Positions 1-47,500 of a stretch of 64,000 bases of DNA are shown in pieces. Numbering within the stretch: the first letter of the stretch is position 1; each line of letters begins with the position of its first letter. The DNA comes from Protonemura montana (taxonomy: Eukaryota > Arthropoda > Insecta > Plecoptera > Nemouridae). The stretch covers positions 21,181,225 through 21,245,224 of the forward strand of contig OX387606.1 of NCBI GenBank assembly GCA_947568835.1. Reading direction: 5' to 3'. Below the pieces are notes generated by a model, which was given only the letters and a program-made list of their open reading frames with translations, did no database searches and was not told the DNA's origin. A program made the position numbers and the translations under genes.

Positions 1-2752
1 GGAAAAAAAGTACTCTGTGCTTATATACAACAAAAGTGTATAGTCTTGGTGAAACAGTGGATCGGCTTTGTTCGACGAAACAGATACAGCATCTGTGTCC
101 CGCGTTAGTGAGATTGGATGTGTGGAGATGAACAGACTAATTTATGTGTGCCATTGCTTATGGGAGATGAGCTACAGTGCTAATTGAAATTGATAAAAAC
201 TCTTGTGTTCACATGATTCCGATACATGGAGAGAAGTAAATGACAGTGAAATCACTGGTTTGAGTTATTTACAAGCGTTTCTCGCGACTTCGACTGTTGT
301 ACTGCTTGAGTCCAGGTTTTTCAGCCCCCCTCGCAGGAAAGAATGAAGCGCTCAAGTTACCACACAAAGCAGGGGAGGCTCGGTGATCCTTGGTTTCCTC
401 TTGTTCTGGGTCTGGACCCTGTTCCCGGCAAGTAATGGCCAACAGATGTCGGGATGTTGTTGTCTCAAACACTAAGCGAAGAGAGCAACTGGTGGCCTTT
501 GTTCTTAAATTCTTCACTTGTTGGAAGCGAGGTTAGGAATTGTCCTTGTACCCCTTTGAAAAGGCGCGCGCAATCGAGTTTTCCCCGGGGAAATGATTGA
601 GATTACTCAAAATTAGCATTTAGCGGGCATTATTTGTTTCGCTCCTTGACGAACAGAACGGTTCAATATTTCGAGTTGATATCTGAGACACTCTGCCCCG
701 TATCGGTGCTTGGGGTGGCTTCAGACCTGACAGCTTTTATTAGGGTAGTTCGGACGTTTGTCTCTAACTTTCCCATACGCGTTACTGCTGCAGGCCACTG
801 AAACATGTGAACGAGATTTTGAAATCGGATCAGGCAAAAAAAGCGAAGAGATAATGGAGGCCATGAAACACACATAGAGGGCACACATGTGGCTGTTCTG
901 TTGGAAGTGACACTATTGTTTTACAAGCTCGAATGTGGATTGGAAATGTTGTTAGCTCACTTTGAATCACTATGCCCGGTGAAATAAAGGATGGTTTAAC
1001 ACATTGTTCGTATTGAATTGAATAAAGTTGCACATTGCGCAGGATATTAAGCTTTTCCTAAAAGCATAATAACTTTTATGAATTTTCTTACAATCTAACC
1101 GGAAAGTTGGTTATTGACAAAGCGAAAAAGCTAACCTTCCATTGGCAAAACCCAATGCTGAGTTTGTTGCTTTCCCTGTATTGATATCTGCTTGACATAA
1201 TCGCTATTATAGAAGGGGCTTAGCAAGATCTATGCAAGGAAAACGGTGATGAGATGACAAAATCTGAATATTTTATGAAATGCCGGTCGACAGAGTGCGC
1301 AGCAAGCGACCCCTGCAGTCAACCAAGCGTTTTATTATTCTTGTTGTTGTTCACCAAAGTAGTCCAGAATTGCTCGCAGCTTCCTCCGCTCCCCTGACAA
1401 ATCGGCGATACCCCACCGACGCTTTGTGCGCCGGATGACATTTTTATCGAATTTTTAAATTTAGATATAAATGTTTCTGAATAGACGTACAAAATCTATT
1501 CACAAATCGCGTCTCCACGTTCCCCCCGAGACCTGAAAACAGCAACCGGCCCAACATCGCCGGTCTTAATTCGCAAACATTTTGTTTCGACTTCAATAAT
1601 GCACCCGATCCCTAGACAACAATTGGCACAGCAAGTTTCTCGGAGCTGTCTTTCCTCTGCATTATTGACCAATTTTCCACCCCCTTGCAACCCCTAGCAA
1701 GGTGCCCCGCTGAAAGGCATCGCACCCCAATCAATAGTTCATCGATTAATTCACCCCGTCTCCTTGAACCGCGTTGCCACCCCCGCACCCTGACAATTAC
1801 AAATGTCGCCACAATAATTCCTCGGCACCGCGCGCGATTTCTGATTTATCGCCTCCTGGAAAACTCCCGACTCACATATAATGCATCGGCGCTCATGTCC
1901 ACGATTAATGATTGCCTCTTCAAAGCCACGCTCTTTTTTTCTTAGAGTACCACAAGCCAAAGAGTGTGTTTCTTTTATTTTCAATTGAGAAGTCTTTATT
2001 TATGAGTCGTAAGCGGTCCAATGCATTCGCTCCACGAGCGGCGGTCTCATTGGCCAACCGGACAGAAAAACAAATCGCTATCGGTTTCCACCGAAACTTG
2101 GAAAATAAAGAACGATCGGAAATAGGAATTGATACACACACATAAAAAAGCGATGTCAAGTCTGCTTTCCTGTGACACGGAATAACTGTTGGATTGTAAG
2201 AAATATTGTGATCGCGGAGTTTTGAGAGTCGTTTAGCTTCTGAAAGGAACGCAGAGGAAGTGACATCGACGTGGAAGCTTCCTTTCAAACTGGCCGGGAG
2301 TGTTCCTCCGCGCGGTCGCTCGGACACACCACACCGGAAGTCTCCGCGGAAGAAATATAGGCCCCCGCGTCCCAAACTGTCAAAACAATCGAACACTCAC
2401 AAGTTTATGATATTATGATATTTTTACTTCTTTTGTTTTACCCCGTATCACATTGTTTTATTAGAACAATAACAGAGTTTTGCTTAACATTTGCTTAACA
2501 TTTGCTTGCATATCGCTCAGGTTTTTCACATCTTGTTAATGGCTTGCGTATATGCTTGTATCTCTTGTCTAGAAAAGGAATGCACTCGATGTACTTTAAG
2601 CGGCACCGACCGAAGGGAATTGTCATAAAATATTCACAGCAGCGAATTTATCTGACCTACATATACCCAACAAAAGCCATCGCTCGCTGAAACATCCCCC
2701 CAAGGCGATCTTTGTCTAAGTACCCCCTCGCCCCTGTCGCTGAAGTATTGGA

Positions 2753-2766
2753 GGGGGGGGGGGGGG
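2753..2766. repeat. poly-G run (14 G)
   Basis: Uninterrupted G homopolymer on the + strand, one of several long G or C runs in the window. Confidence 0.9.
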
Positions 2767-4344
2767 TTGTCGTGGCACTTGCTTTGCACCCCAAGTAATC
2801 GCTGGACCGTCGGGGACCCCGTCCAGGGACCTCGGCACATCGACTCATGAATAAACAACGCATATTGACGAGAAAGCTGCGTCTCAAAAGAAAGCTCTCT
2901 ATTATCGACGCCGACGCCGACGCTGGACGTCGGTAGTGAACGACGTCCGAGGAGGACGCCGATGAATACGTAAGCGGGGCGCCGAGAGGGTGACTTCTCG
3001 GGGTCGGGAAATGACGTTGGGGGGCAGATTTCATGTCATTGTCTAGCGTCCTGTGGCGATGACGTAATGATGTTGCTGACGCTGAAATCTCGCCGGTGAG
3101 AAAGCGTTGAAACGACGAAAATGTCGGTCACTTACAGATTGCAGGATTAGAGGAACGCTATGTCGGAAAACCAGGAAAAGTCGTGAGAAATTTGAGCGAT
3201 AGCCGAGAGGTAATGTGTGAAAATCTCAAATCAATGTGACACAAGGCGTTTGAATAATTGGAATGACAAATTTAATTTAAAAAATTCGTATTTAAAAAAA
3301 AAGTCTAAAATTGTAAAGTTCAAAGGCTGCATCCTCATCAGGTATGCATCCAAACATCCGTAATTCTGAGATTGAAAAGTTGGAATCCTGCGCCGGGCGC
3401 AAAGTTTGTGCACATGGAGTTCGATTCTATTCTGATGCTGTACTTTGTGATCTGTCGACGCCGTCCTACATAATTCAACCAACGCCCCACTCTCCCTCCC
3501 AATGTAGCCGGTGTGACGCTGCAACCCCCGAAGAAGTAGCAACCATTCTAACAACGCGATGATACGGGAATCAGTGGATCTACTCGACGCTTTCAATGCT
3601 GTGATTGTTTAGTATTAAAATAATAATAACTCGTCTTGATGAAACACTTTGATCTTTCTAATTGTGTCCCATTCAGATTCGCGGCGTTGTGAATAAAGAG
3701 TGCTAGGCAAGCGTCGATTGGGCCGGCGATCCTCCGCGGCGCCATCTGGTAATTTGCGCGTCGGTTCACTCGAGAGAATGGTCGTGGTTAGGAAGGAAAG
3801 ACGCTTCAAAGATGTTCATTCTTCAAGAGATGTGCACAAATTGCCAACACATTGAATCACTGAAACGGCGAGGAACGAAAGAGACCATTGAATTCAAAAC
3901 GACACGAATAATTAGAGAGAAAAACACACTGTTTTCAAAGCTTAATCAAAACTAGAATTATATAGCACTCGCTTTTAGGGCGTTTCATGTGCTCAAGAAA
4001 TCCCGGCTCATTCTTGGAGACACCGAACAATTTCTTCATATCTTCATCTCAAATCACTTCAAAGCCCCGGTCTTCAATTAAATTACCATCGACGCCTAAA
4101 CTAAAAAAAAAAACAAAAAAAAAACGGAAAGCCAGGTCTCGGGTGGGATCCGACCCATCCCAATGTCCTGCTTTCTGCCTTGCACTGCCAATCCTTGTGC
4201 TGACCACCACGACAAACAAGGCAATACGACGAATCCAATCCACTGACGGGGTGAATCTGCGCCGTCAAGTTGCTGCCAGCGGCGTTCCTCCATCCCGGTA
4301 CACGGCATGGACTCGCCGGATAATCGAAGCCAGTCCCATGGCGT

Positions 4345-4374
4345 GGTCGGTCGGTCGGTCGGTCGGTCGGTCGG
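4345..4374. repeat. (GGTC)n microsatellite
   Basis: About seven and a half perfect GGTC units. A short GAC trinucleotide run and GGGAC units follow at about 4,450-4,495. Confidence 0.9.
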
Positions 4375-5365
4375 TGCCACGCACTGTTTTCATAGAGGCT
4401 TGAGTTATTAATAATCGCATACGACCACAATGCACGGCCAGTGTTTCACGACGACGACGACGACGACGAGGGGGGACGGGACGGGACGGGGGGGCGACGG
4501 GGTGCACTAATTCAGGGAGGAGTGAATGATTGTGGAGATCCTATGCCAAGTACAGTTACCATCACATGTCACGGGCTGGAAACGACGCGTGCGATCTGGG
4601 CTACACCGTGGCACAAAAAATGTTACAGAGTGTTTTAATAATTAACGAAAGGTGGAATTGTTGGTTTTGGGTTTTGATTGAGAGCGAGATTTATCTGCCG
4701 CGATTGACGGAGGCTCGGCACGTGCAACGCTGAGAGTTGCCATTTCTCGGGCGGAAGTTTAGAGGGAAGCAAAATTCACATTAAAAGCCGGTTGTTTTAT
4801 AATTGAATTAATACATATTCATATTTGCATGCGTTTTTTCCGCGCGGCGAGAGTGTTTAGTAATTAGGCAGTTTCCTAGCAAGTAATTCACCTGTTGGCA
4901 ACATTAATGAGTTGCTTGATTTACGAGTCCATAGTGGCCAAGCGACATTATACACTGATATTATTATTATTATTATTAATAATCGCATACGTGGGGGTTC
5001 ATTCTAGTGACTCTTACCAATTCCCGTTCTATAACCGTCCTAAGCGGACTTCGTTGCCTTCTAATTGGTGTCCATTCACTCCCGTTTATCAGCGCCGGAC
5101 ACCGACTCTAGACAATGGAAAGTGGCGACTCTCCTTTTTGCCTGCCGTGGCAACAATGGCGACAGTGTCTCGTTGGGTCCATGGCAATTAAGTGCGTGTG
5201 ATCGATGTGCTATGCGACGTTGAGTCCCCATTATTCCCGACTGCCGTTCCGTGGCACTTCGGGAACAAAGTGCGGGATAAATTAGCGGTAAAAATAGGTT
5301 ATTGTCGTGACTCGGCCGAGTGGTTTGACATTGTCCTGAACGCGATGCTGCGTGCGGGACTCGAT

Positions 5366-5384
5366 GGGGGGGGGGGGGGGGGGG
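5366..5384. repeat. poly-G run (19 G)
   Basis: Uninterrupted G homopolymer on the + strand. Confidence 0.9.
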
Positions 5385-5515
5385 TCAGAGGTCTGTTCTT
5401 TGAAAATGCATTTGGAAATGGTCAAAAATGGGTCCAACATTAGCTCCAGATCCCTTATAGCGAACTTCGGTACGACAGACTAGTGTCCTGACGGCAAAAT
5501 GATTGGGTGTGGGAA

Positions 5516-5536
5516 GGGGGGGGGGGGGGGGGGGGG
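5516..5536. repeat. poly-G run (21 G)
   Basis: Uninterrupted G homopolymer on the + strand, only about 130 bases after the 19-G run. Confidence 0.9.
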
Positions 5537-5805
5537 CAAAATTTTCTCTGCCGATTCCCATGAATATAATGGAAAGCCGTTCTGTTATTTTCTTATTTTT
5601 TTAAATACACGTTTGAACTTAGTGTCTTATTTGATTACGCCCACTGCTTCTGCCTCTTGACTTCAACGAAGCGACGAATGCAGAGAACGGAAGTCCAATA
5701 AAGTCGGCGCTAGCAGATGATAAAGCTAGAGAAGAAAATACAAACACTAATTCGGTGAAAACTCAATTGTGCGAATATAATAATAAAAGGGCGGAGGCGT
5801 CGAGC

Positions 5806-5843
5806 GGGGAGGGGCGGGAGGGGGAGGGGGAGGGGGAGGGGGC
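5806..5843. repeat. (GGGGGA)n purine-rich tract
   Basis: A run of G4-G5 blocks separated by single A or C. The spacing suits a G-quadruplex in principle. No gene is evident next to it. Confidence 0.8.
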
Positions 5844-6189
5844 GTCGTCTCGACAAGAAACTGAATTAGAAGAACGCCGTCGGAACAGAGTTGACATGAA
5901 GAAATCCGAAAATCTGAAAGAGAAACAATTATTATATAAATAGAGTGCTTGACAACACCGGGTCGCGGGGCATTTCTTCCAGTCATTCAATTTCCTGTCA
6001 CCAGACTTCTCCAGCCGCCGACCGCCTTCATTCCAAGTAAAAGCCATCTGAAAATTAAAAACAAAAAAAAAATCACAAAGCGCACCGAGTTTGCCGTTGC
6101 GATGAAAAATATCAGCACCTCGCGCCGGGTCTGGTCATCTTCTCATATCACCCGCTGACTTTTATCACCGTCTAAATCCCAAGCGTCTG

Positions 6190-6530
6190 TATAGCCAACA
6201 CAACGCGGCAGTTACGGCGTCGCCGTCGACGCTGTTTGTTGTCGTTCACAAAGGACGCTCGGCGTCGGCGTCGCGTGCGGTCGGCGTCTTTCACCTGATC
6301 GTAAAGCGTCGCGAGCGTCGAGTCGGACGGTAGAGGCTCGACGAGACCCTAGTTTGTTTTCACAGGTACCCTAATCATCACCCGGGACGTCGATCGACGT
6401 TCGCGTCCAGGCGTGTCGGTCGACAGTTTACGTTCCTTAAGTCTAGACGCAGCGCGATGCTTTGTGCCGAGCGAAACGAACGAGCGCGATTCGTCCGACA
6501 GATTTGGAGCGATAAACCCTTTAAAAACAC
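6190..6530 (+). promoter_or_regulatory. CpG-dense block, possible SoxD promoter or 5' UTR exon
   Basis: This stretch is packed with CG dinucleotides (many GTCG, GCGTCG and CGACG words) compared with the AT-richer DNA on both sides. SoxD coding exon 1 begins only four bases after a 3' splice site, so at least one untranslated exon must lie upstream. This block, about 1.6 kb away, is the nearest candidate. No TATA box or start site can be fixed by eye. A simple GC-rich repeat is the alternative. Confidence 0.35.
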
Positions 6531-8130
6531 GTGATACTAGAGTCCAATATTAAAAAAAACTCCAACTTCAGGATTCTGGAATCCGTTTACTCAGTTCGAG
6601 AAAGAATTTCTGCAAACCTTCGTCCATAAATATCACTCCCCTTTTCAATCAGCCGCTAATTGCTATTAATACCTCCTAATTTACCCCCAGACACTTCCAC
6701 CCCGGTACCCAACATGTAAACACGGTCTGCGACAGTTTAACCTTCCATTTTCCCGTTAATTAGCGCCGTGATTCGGTTGCCATGGCTTCGCGCTTGGATA
6801 ACGTCTCGTTACCGGGGCTAAGAAAGCCCAAAGATCGCTCCTGGTCTGCCGTGTCGTGCCGGCTGCCTGCGATTTCAAGAACCATGGAGGGAATTAGCGG
6901 GAGGAAATCATGCTCATCTCCTGTCGTAAGACTCCTTGAGGAAATGAACCGAAGCGAAGTCGTGTATATTAGATGGGTTGCGAACGATTCTAGGCGCACG
7001 ACGGGGTCAGTAATTGGTGCTGGAAGTCGGGAATATGAAATCAATTATCTACCGACAGGGAGTCGTTGCCTGAAGACGTGCATCTTAGACCTGTACCGTG
7101 CTATATTTAGTAACGGCTGGCAACTGTGAAATGATCTGGTGATCTTCACTTTATGTTTCGCGAATGGCTATTTATGGTATTTGCTCAAATTTACACATTT
7201 GAAAACATTTGGAAATGTTACCTACCAAAACTTATTTCAGCTATCAAATAAGACATATAAAGAAAAATATATGTTACGAAAGCGAGAATAGATTATTTTA
7301 GGAAGTGATCTTTTATTCACCATGCGTCTCGTCATCTTTGAAACAAAGTTTCATCGATTTTTATAGCGAATAATGATTGTAACGATACAATTTAAATAAC
7401 ACACATTATTTTGCATTACCAGATAACCGTTGAATCACGGGTCACCGGCAAAGATTGGGTGCTCAATGTTTAAATATAATCATCAACTCGGGCTTAATTA
7501 TCTAACAGGCTATCAATACATGCACTTGTTCCAATAATCTGCGTCTCAAAATGCTCCAAAGCACATAGACATAATAAGACTCGAATGTCTGTTCATTGTG
7601 CAAAGTTTAGAAAACTGGCAATTGCTTATTATTATCTCTGATGACCTCGATGCGCATGCTTCAGACATGTCAATCTGTTTTTGCCTTGTCTTCGGTGGCT
7701 GGTGAATGTGTACGACCGACCCCAGCCATGCACTCGAGACACCTGGCCAGAGAGACCTCTATAGTGAACCAAGCAGGTTACCCTTATAAACTTGTATATC
7801 GGTGACCGGAAGCAATTCCTCCAAGTTCTGATTGGTTGACCAGCAACTAAACATCTTACAAAATAGGATGGATTTGCTGATTTCCCTGCAGTAATTGAAT
7901 TCCTTAATTATTTTGACACCACAATGTCGGAAATTGAAACGTTATAAGCAAGCATGAACCGATTTTGAATCAATTTCTAAGCCACAATATGAAATAAGTT
8001 TGAAACCAGACCACCAGTAAATTTCCACGAGGAATCAAAACTAAACATCTGCATCTAAAAATGAGGTACCTCAGGGTACTGTCCCAAGGTCGCTACCATT
8101 TCTCACGCCACACTATTCTTTTCATTTCAG
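6531..8130 (+). other. sequence upstream of SoxD coding exon 1 (probable intron)
   Basis: AT-richer DNA without a supported gene, ending in a pyrimidine stretch and AG at 8129-8130. It is probably the 3' part of an intron that separates a 5' untranslated exon from the first coding exon. Confidence 0.5.
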
Positions 8131-8134
8131 AAAC

Positions 8135-42291
<34,157 letters not shown>

Positions 42292-44050
42292 ACACGGATC
42301 GACGGCACAGAATCAGAACCTGGCCCGCGATACCACAATCCGGGGAATTTGTAAACTAGCGAAATGTACAAAGTATTATGATATGTGTACTACAGCGTTA
42401 AGATCGTTTGAATAATTCAATTGGTTGGATAGCTCTCGGTGTCCGTATATGTAGTGAGCATTGTTTTCACGTTTGACAAGCTACCCTACTTAAAGTTTTG
42501 ATCAAACAATGATTTATTTGAAAGGAGGATTTCTTCTGTATATAATGACGACATTTATTTATATTTCTGCGGAAATGATTGTCTTTCTTTGCCAAGGCTG
42601 TATATTGGCGGTAAGTGGGGGTTTCCACAATCGGTCCTGCGGCTGATTGATTAACCTACCGGAATTTAGGAACACGAGTTCCAGAGAACGAAGTTCCGCG
42701 AGGTAAAAATTGAACTTCTCAAAATTGTTGAAATCGGTGGTACAACTCGAAACGATTTACGTATAAATTCTGTAGTTTGCTAGTCCGGGTGACAAGCAAA
42801 TTATTTCTTAATGTGGGCACTTTAAAAGATCGACGTCAAGTGTTCGTGGCCATTATAAAAAAATATCAAAAGTTTCCCTAAGTCTTAAATTTATGTCGAA
42901 GCCATTTGATATCAATCTGTTGCCAAGAAAATTATAGAAGATAGAAATGAGAATTACATTAATGTTCAGTCAGATTTCTCAATAGAGTAAGTATTAAGCC
43001 AGTCATGAAATAAGTTAACTTAACATATTTATTCACAATTTTCACATGCTTCGATCATGTTCAAAGTATTTGTTCGTGCAGAATTGTAGTTCTGCAATTA
43101 AAATTACTAAGAAATGGTTCAATTATTGGATTTGAAAATTTTTATTGATAAGTCTTTATTGATAACAGAATCAATTCATGTAGCGATTGAAAATGCATAA
43201 CACTTTGTTAAGCAAACTTCCTGCTTCGTATTTTGCGAGAAAACTAAGAAACTGGAGAAACTTCATTTTTCGTTTCCTGTTTCAGTGTGTTTAATAGTGT
43301 TGCATCTTCCGAACATTTACGTAAAGAGATGTCTGCAGCCCTTTAACTTCCCAGTTACGTTTTATGAATCGATTGCCGGTAACATGATTATTAAGCAGAT
43401 AATCATTATTGTGATATATTTTAGAATTAGATACAACCTAGGTGCCATGAAGAATAATTGTTCAGAAGTTGTTAAAAATGATCACCTTGCTGGCACACCT
43501 GATGGTTTTTGGTTCACAGATCGACAGAGATAGCAAAAATAATGTTAATTCGCCAGCTTTTTCTACTCGATAAACTTTGTGTAGGTTAATCTTCTGTGCC
43601 AAAAATGTGTGTGACAGATTAATGATAAAATATTGAATAATAATTACAAGTTAGTGTACAAATTCCAAAGAAATGAAAGTGATTTGTTAATATTATTATA
43701 AATATTATACTGTGGTGTTTTGTGGCGTAAGTTTGTCATATTTGTTGTTTTTTTTTTTTGGTTTAAATAGCTGTACCTAGAATCATGTAAAGGTAGTTAT
43801 TGGACATACGATTTTTGCTAATTTAGGAAATTGTTGTACAAGCTTGTAAAGATAAGACTATAATTAGCCCATGGCCCTTAGGCTAGCATAAGCAGTCATG
43901 TGTTGTATCTTTAATACCCTGCCATGTAACTTAATTTACCTATTCATATTTCTATGGATAATGCCATATTATTATCATTATTATTATTATTATTATGTTA
44001 ATAAAATTGTCTATGCACATCTATGAATAAATGTAACTTTTTAGAAGTGC
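42292..44050 (+). other. SoxD 3' untranslated region (inferred)
   Basis: AT-rich sequence with no further frame, an ATT microsatellite near 43963-43995, and two poly(A) signals close to its end. The extent is inferred from these signals. Confidence 0.6.
44000..44031 (+). terminator. SoxD poly(A) signals
   Basis: AATAAA at 44000-44005 and again at 44026-44031. They are the first close pair after the stop and lie about 470 bases before the BCAT start codon. Confidence 0.6.
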
Positions 44051-44497
44051 CTGGTGCCTCATTGACTTAACCATTCATATTTTACCGCGAAAAATTGTGT
44101 TGAGAGCACTGGCATGTTGAATCCCATTGGTTGTTGGGTTAGCTCCGTGATCGTCTATCCGAATTACAAATTCCTCGTGTTCAGTTGTTCAAGGTTTGCA
44201 AGCGGCCCATATGCGTGAGCAGATTACCAATCACTCTTTATCTTGCGTTCGTCGTCAGAAGTCTTACTTGAAATATTGAACTGCGTTAAAGTGTTTCCTT
44301 GATCGTCGCGTTACATTTTGCAGTGTCAAGAGTTAGCGAATTTTGCGAATATATTGCGAATTTTTTGCTTCGATGGCATGCATTCCATTTACATTGTCTG
44401 TTTCGCACAAATACTGCTGTTGTATTCTTAATGATAATGAACTGTGAGCGTGCGTGTGCGTGTGACATCACTGAAAGAACTATTTACATTTTTCACA
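44051..44497 (+). promoter_or_regulatory. short SoxD-BCAT intergenic region, probable BCAT promoter and 5' UTR
   Basis: About 450 bases separate the last SoxD poly(A) signal from the BCAT start codon, so the BCAT promoter must lie here or overlap the SoxD 3' end. No TATA box is evident. Confidence 0.5.
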
Positions 44498-44542
44498 ATG
44501 GGTAGTCTCGTAAAATTACCTCGACTAATTTGTGGGCGCAAG
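44498..44542 (+). CDS. BCAT exon 1 (residues 1-15)
   Basis: ATG in the context CACAATGG; encodes [15 protein letters not shown], then GTACGT. Basic and hydrophobic, like the start of a mitochondrial presequence. Confidence 0.75.
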
Positions 44543-47500
44543 GTACGTCACATTTCATTTAGCTGCAGATATGCATAACCTTAAAATCGTTCACATCATT
44601 GGTTCCTCATAAATTTGACCATGAATTTTTTTATGATATACAGGCCTGTTAGTTGTAATTTAGGCCAATCACTTAAATGTCATGCTGACCTTCATGTTTG
44701 GGCTGACTGCCAAAAGAAGCAAACCATTCAATCGGCCTTAATTAATTGTTTATTATTGTCATGTCACCCACTTCCAAAGTAATAAGATTTCTTGCCATTC
44801 ATCTAGCCCAGAAAAGCATGAACAATCAATATTCACGAAATAAACATGTAATTTATCAAGTTATATCAAGCTACTCAAAATACTCATGCAAATATTTGCA
44901 ATTTATGATTTTTAGCCAAGCATATTCTCTTTTTAACCCCAAGCACATATTTACTACACGCAAGTAAACACAACATTATTATTTCCATTGACAGCTTCTC
45001 AGAAATGCAGCAACTCAGCAAGTGGGAGCAACATGTCGACTGTCTAGTGACTTTGCATCAACTTTCAGGGTGTGTTCTTATTATCATACTGACAAATTTA
45101 AAAGATTACTATGAAAACTGTAGGTGACAATAATGTTGCCTTAAATTTGCAGCATAATGACCTGTGCGTACGATTGGCTGGTCCCGATCAGATCCAAGAC
45201 AAGCCTAACTTTGATAAACTCAAGTTTGGACATAGTTTTACGGATCACATGATGAAAATTACATTCCACAAAAAGAAAGGTGGCTGGGAAGTACCTGCAA
45301 TACTCCCGTTTGAGAACCTCTCGCTGCATCCTGCAGCGAAAGTGCTGCACTACGCTGTAGAAGTAAGTTTTTTTTTAACTAGTTTGTTGGGTCTCCCATT
45401 ATTTCATCAGCCATCAACATAAATCTGCCTCTTCAAATTTCATCAGCCACAATATTTCACTAAAGGTCACCATCATACCATGTGGAAAAGTTAGGTTAAG
45501 AAACATGTTACAACACATACAATGGTTTGTAGTAATTTGAACTTATAACTTGTTTTTAGCTTTTTGAAGGGATGAAAGCATTTAGAGGATGCGATGGAAG
45601 GATACGATTGTTCCGGCCTGACTTAAACATGAAGCGAATGAACGCTTCTGCCCTTCGATCTGGCCTCCCCACGTTTGAAAGTGAAGAGTTAATAAAATGT
45701 TTGAAGCATCTGATTTGCATCGAACAAGAATGGGTGCCACATTCAGAAGCATCGAGTCTCTACATCAGGCCCACACTCATCGGAATTGATGTGAGTTTTT
45801 TTAAAGCTTAAGTTAATTCAGTAATTATGTAGCTAAGTTTTCATACCTCAATTCGGGTATTGTTAAGAATGGTTCATTTTACAACAAAATTTGAACGTCT
45901 TTAAATTGAGTTGTCATACACAAGCCACTAAGTCAATTATAATAATACGTTTTATTGTCAATAAGCAACATATACATGTTATACAGACAGTAAGTATCAT
46001 AATATCATAGTATCATAAAATAGAATAGCCTTGAAAACACAATGTCGGTTATTGATTTCCTTGTCAACGTAAATTCCCAGCAAAATTTTGCATAAATTTA
46101 AATCAGTGAAACACAAGGAAAGTTAGAGTTCCCACAATGATGTAACCTCGTTTACTTTTTACATAATAATATGTATGTATCTCACACTTCGTTAACTAAA
46201 TTAGTATTTCACTGCACTGACGTTATCACTCCTACAGGGATCGAATAGGTCAAACAATATTGAGCTAGTCAACCAAGATTACAAACATCCCACAAAAGCA
46301 TTAGCCAATTGTTGATTGCTTTTGTTAAGTTGTTTTTAAGGCATCTGTTTTTCCTAAAAAAGTGTCTATAACAAATTAAATAAACACTTTACCACCAATC
46401 AATATCCCTTATTTAGGCAGTGAAAGCATTCCCTCTCAGACTATTGGCCTTACTCAAGTGTTGCTTTCTTGTCAACACAATCTTATCTTATCAAAAGAAA
46501 ACATGTTGTGCATTAATTGGTAAATTGATGATTGATTATCAGTTATCACACTTAAATTCATGTCCCATTGGGTGTTGCTTCATTTTTTAAAAGCAAAAAC
46601 ACACACCCTCATGACGATAGCGTCATCATCTAGCAATAGGCCATTGCACTGCAACGCAATGAGGAACGGGCTACTCAAGGATTGCATTGCAGATCAGCGG
46701 TTTTGATAAACTTTAGAACTTGTTGTTTACATTTCAAAACCAGTTTTCACAATGAGTTCACTGAGCTTTTACAGCTAAATTCAGTGCGTAATTGTCACTA
46801 CCTTTATCAATTTAGCAAACACCTGAGACAACATTGACCTCGTTAGGTTTTTAATAATTTGACATCACAAGGTATTCAGGTGTTGCTATCAGCAATATAA
46901 ATATGTCAAACTATCATGTGTACGTATCACTTTATCACACTTCTACGCTTATGCTTATTTATTCACAGTTATATCTTAGTATTGCAATGAGATGCAAATA
47001 AGCAAGTGCATTTACCTCTAAATGGAGAGATTATTATTCATTTTTCACCCCTCTAAATTGTCAGCAGCGCAGTTGGTATCAGGATATGTTGTAAATATAA
47101 AGCAGACAACATCAAGCTTTGTTCTCAATCCAAACAAACATGTTCTTTTTGCTTTGTGGTGAAGAAGGAAAGAGATAGAGAGCCCAACTTACCAGAAAAG
47201 AAAATTGGCATTGTGTGGTGCACTTTTTGACAAATTTTTAGTTATTCCAAGCATTAGACGTTTCAGTGCGTTGTCTTTGTCAATGTTGAAGAAAACATCC
47301 CTAACAATGGCAGAGGCAACTCACCAAAACATCTTAATTCTTGGATTTCTACAAATTTCTTAACAAGAGCATCTCACAACACCAATTCTCTTCTCCTGTA
47401 ACTTGCGCTCCCTCTCTCTTTCCTTCTTCACCACAATCAACATTCAGCCTCTTGGTACCCGATTCACATAAAACATTTTCTCTCTGCTTTGTGCCAGAAA

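Larger units (their letters stand above)
1..6159. other. upstream non-coding DNA, no gene recognised
   Basis: No reading frame here shows codon bias, a recognisable domain or a splice pattern. The longest open frames are under 160 codons and are low-complexity or overlap each other. The stretch holds simple repeats and long G runs, listed separately. It probably lies upstream of SoxD, or within its 5' untranslated introns. Confidence 0.6.

Noticed and set aside
3987-4507. Several overlapping frames on both strands
   Set aside because: They arise from A-rich and GGTC/GAC simple repeats.
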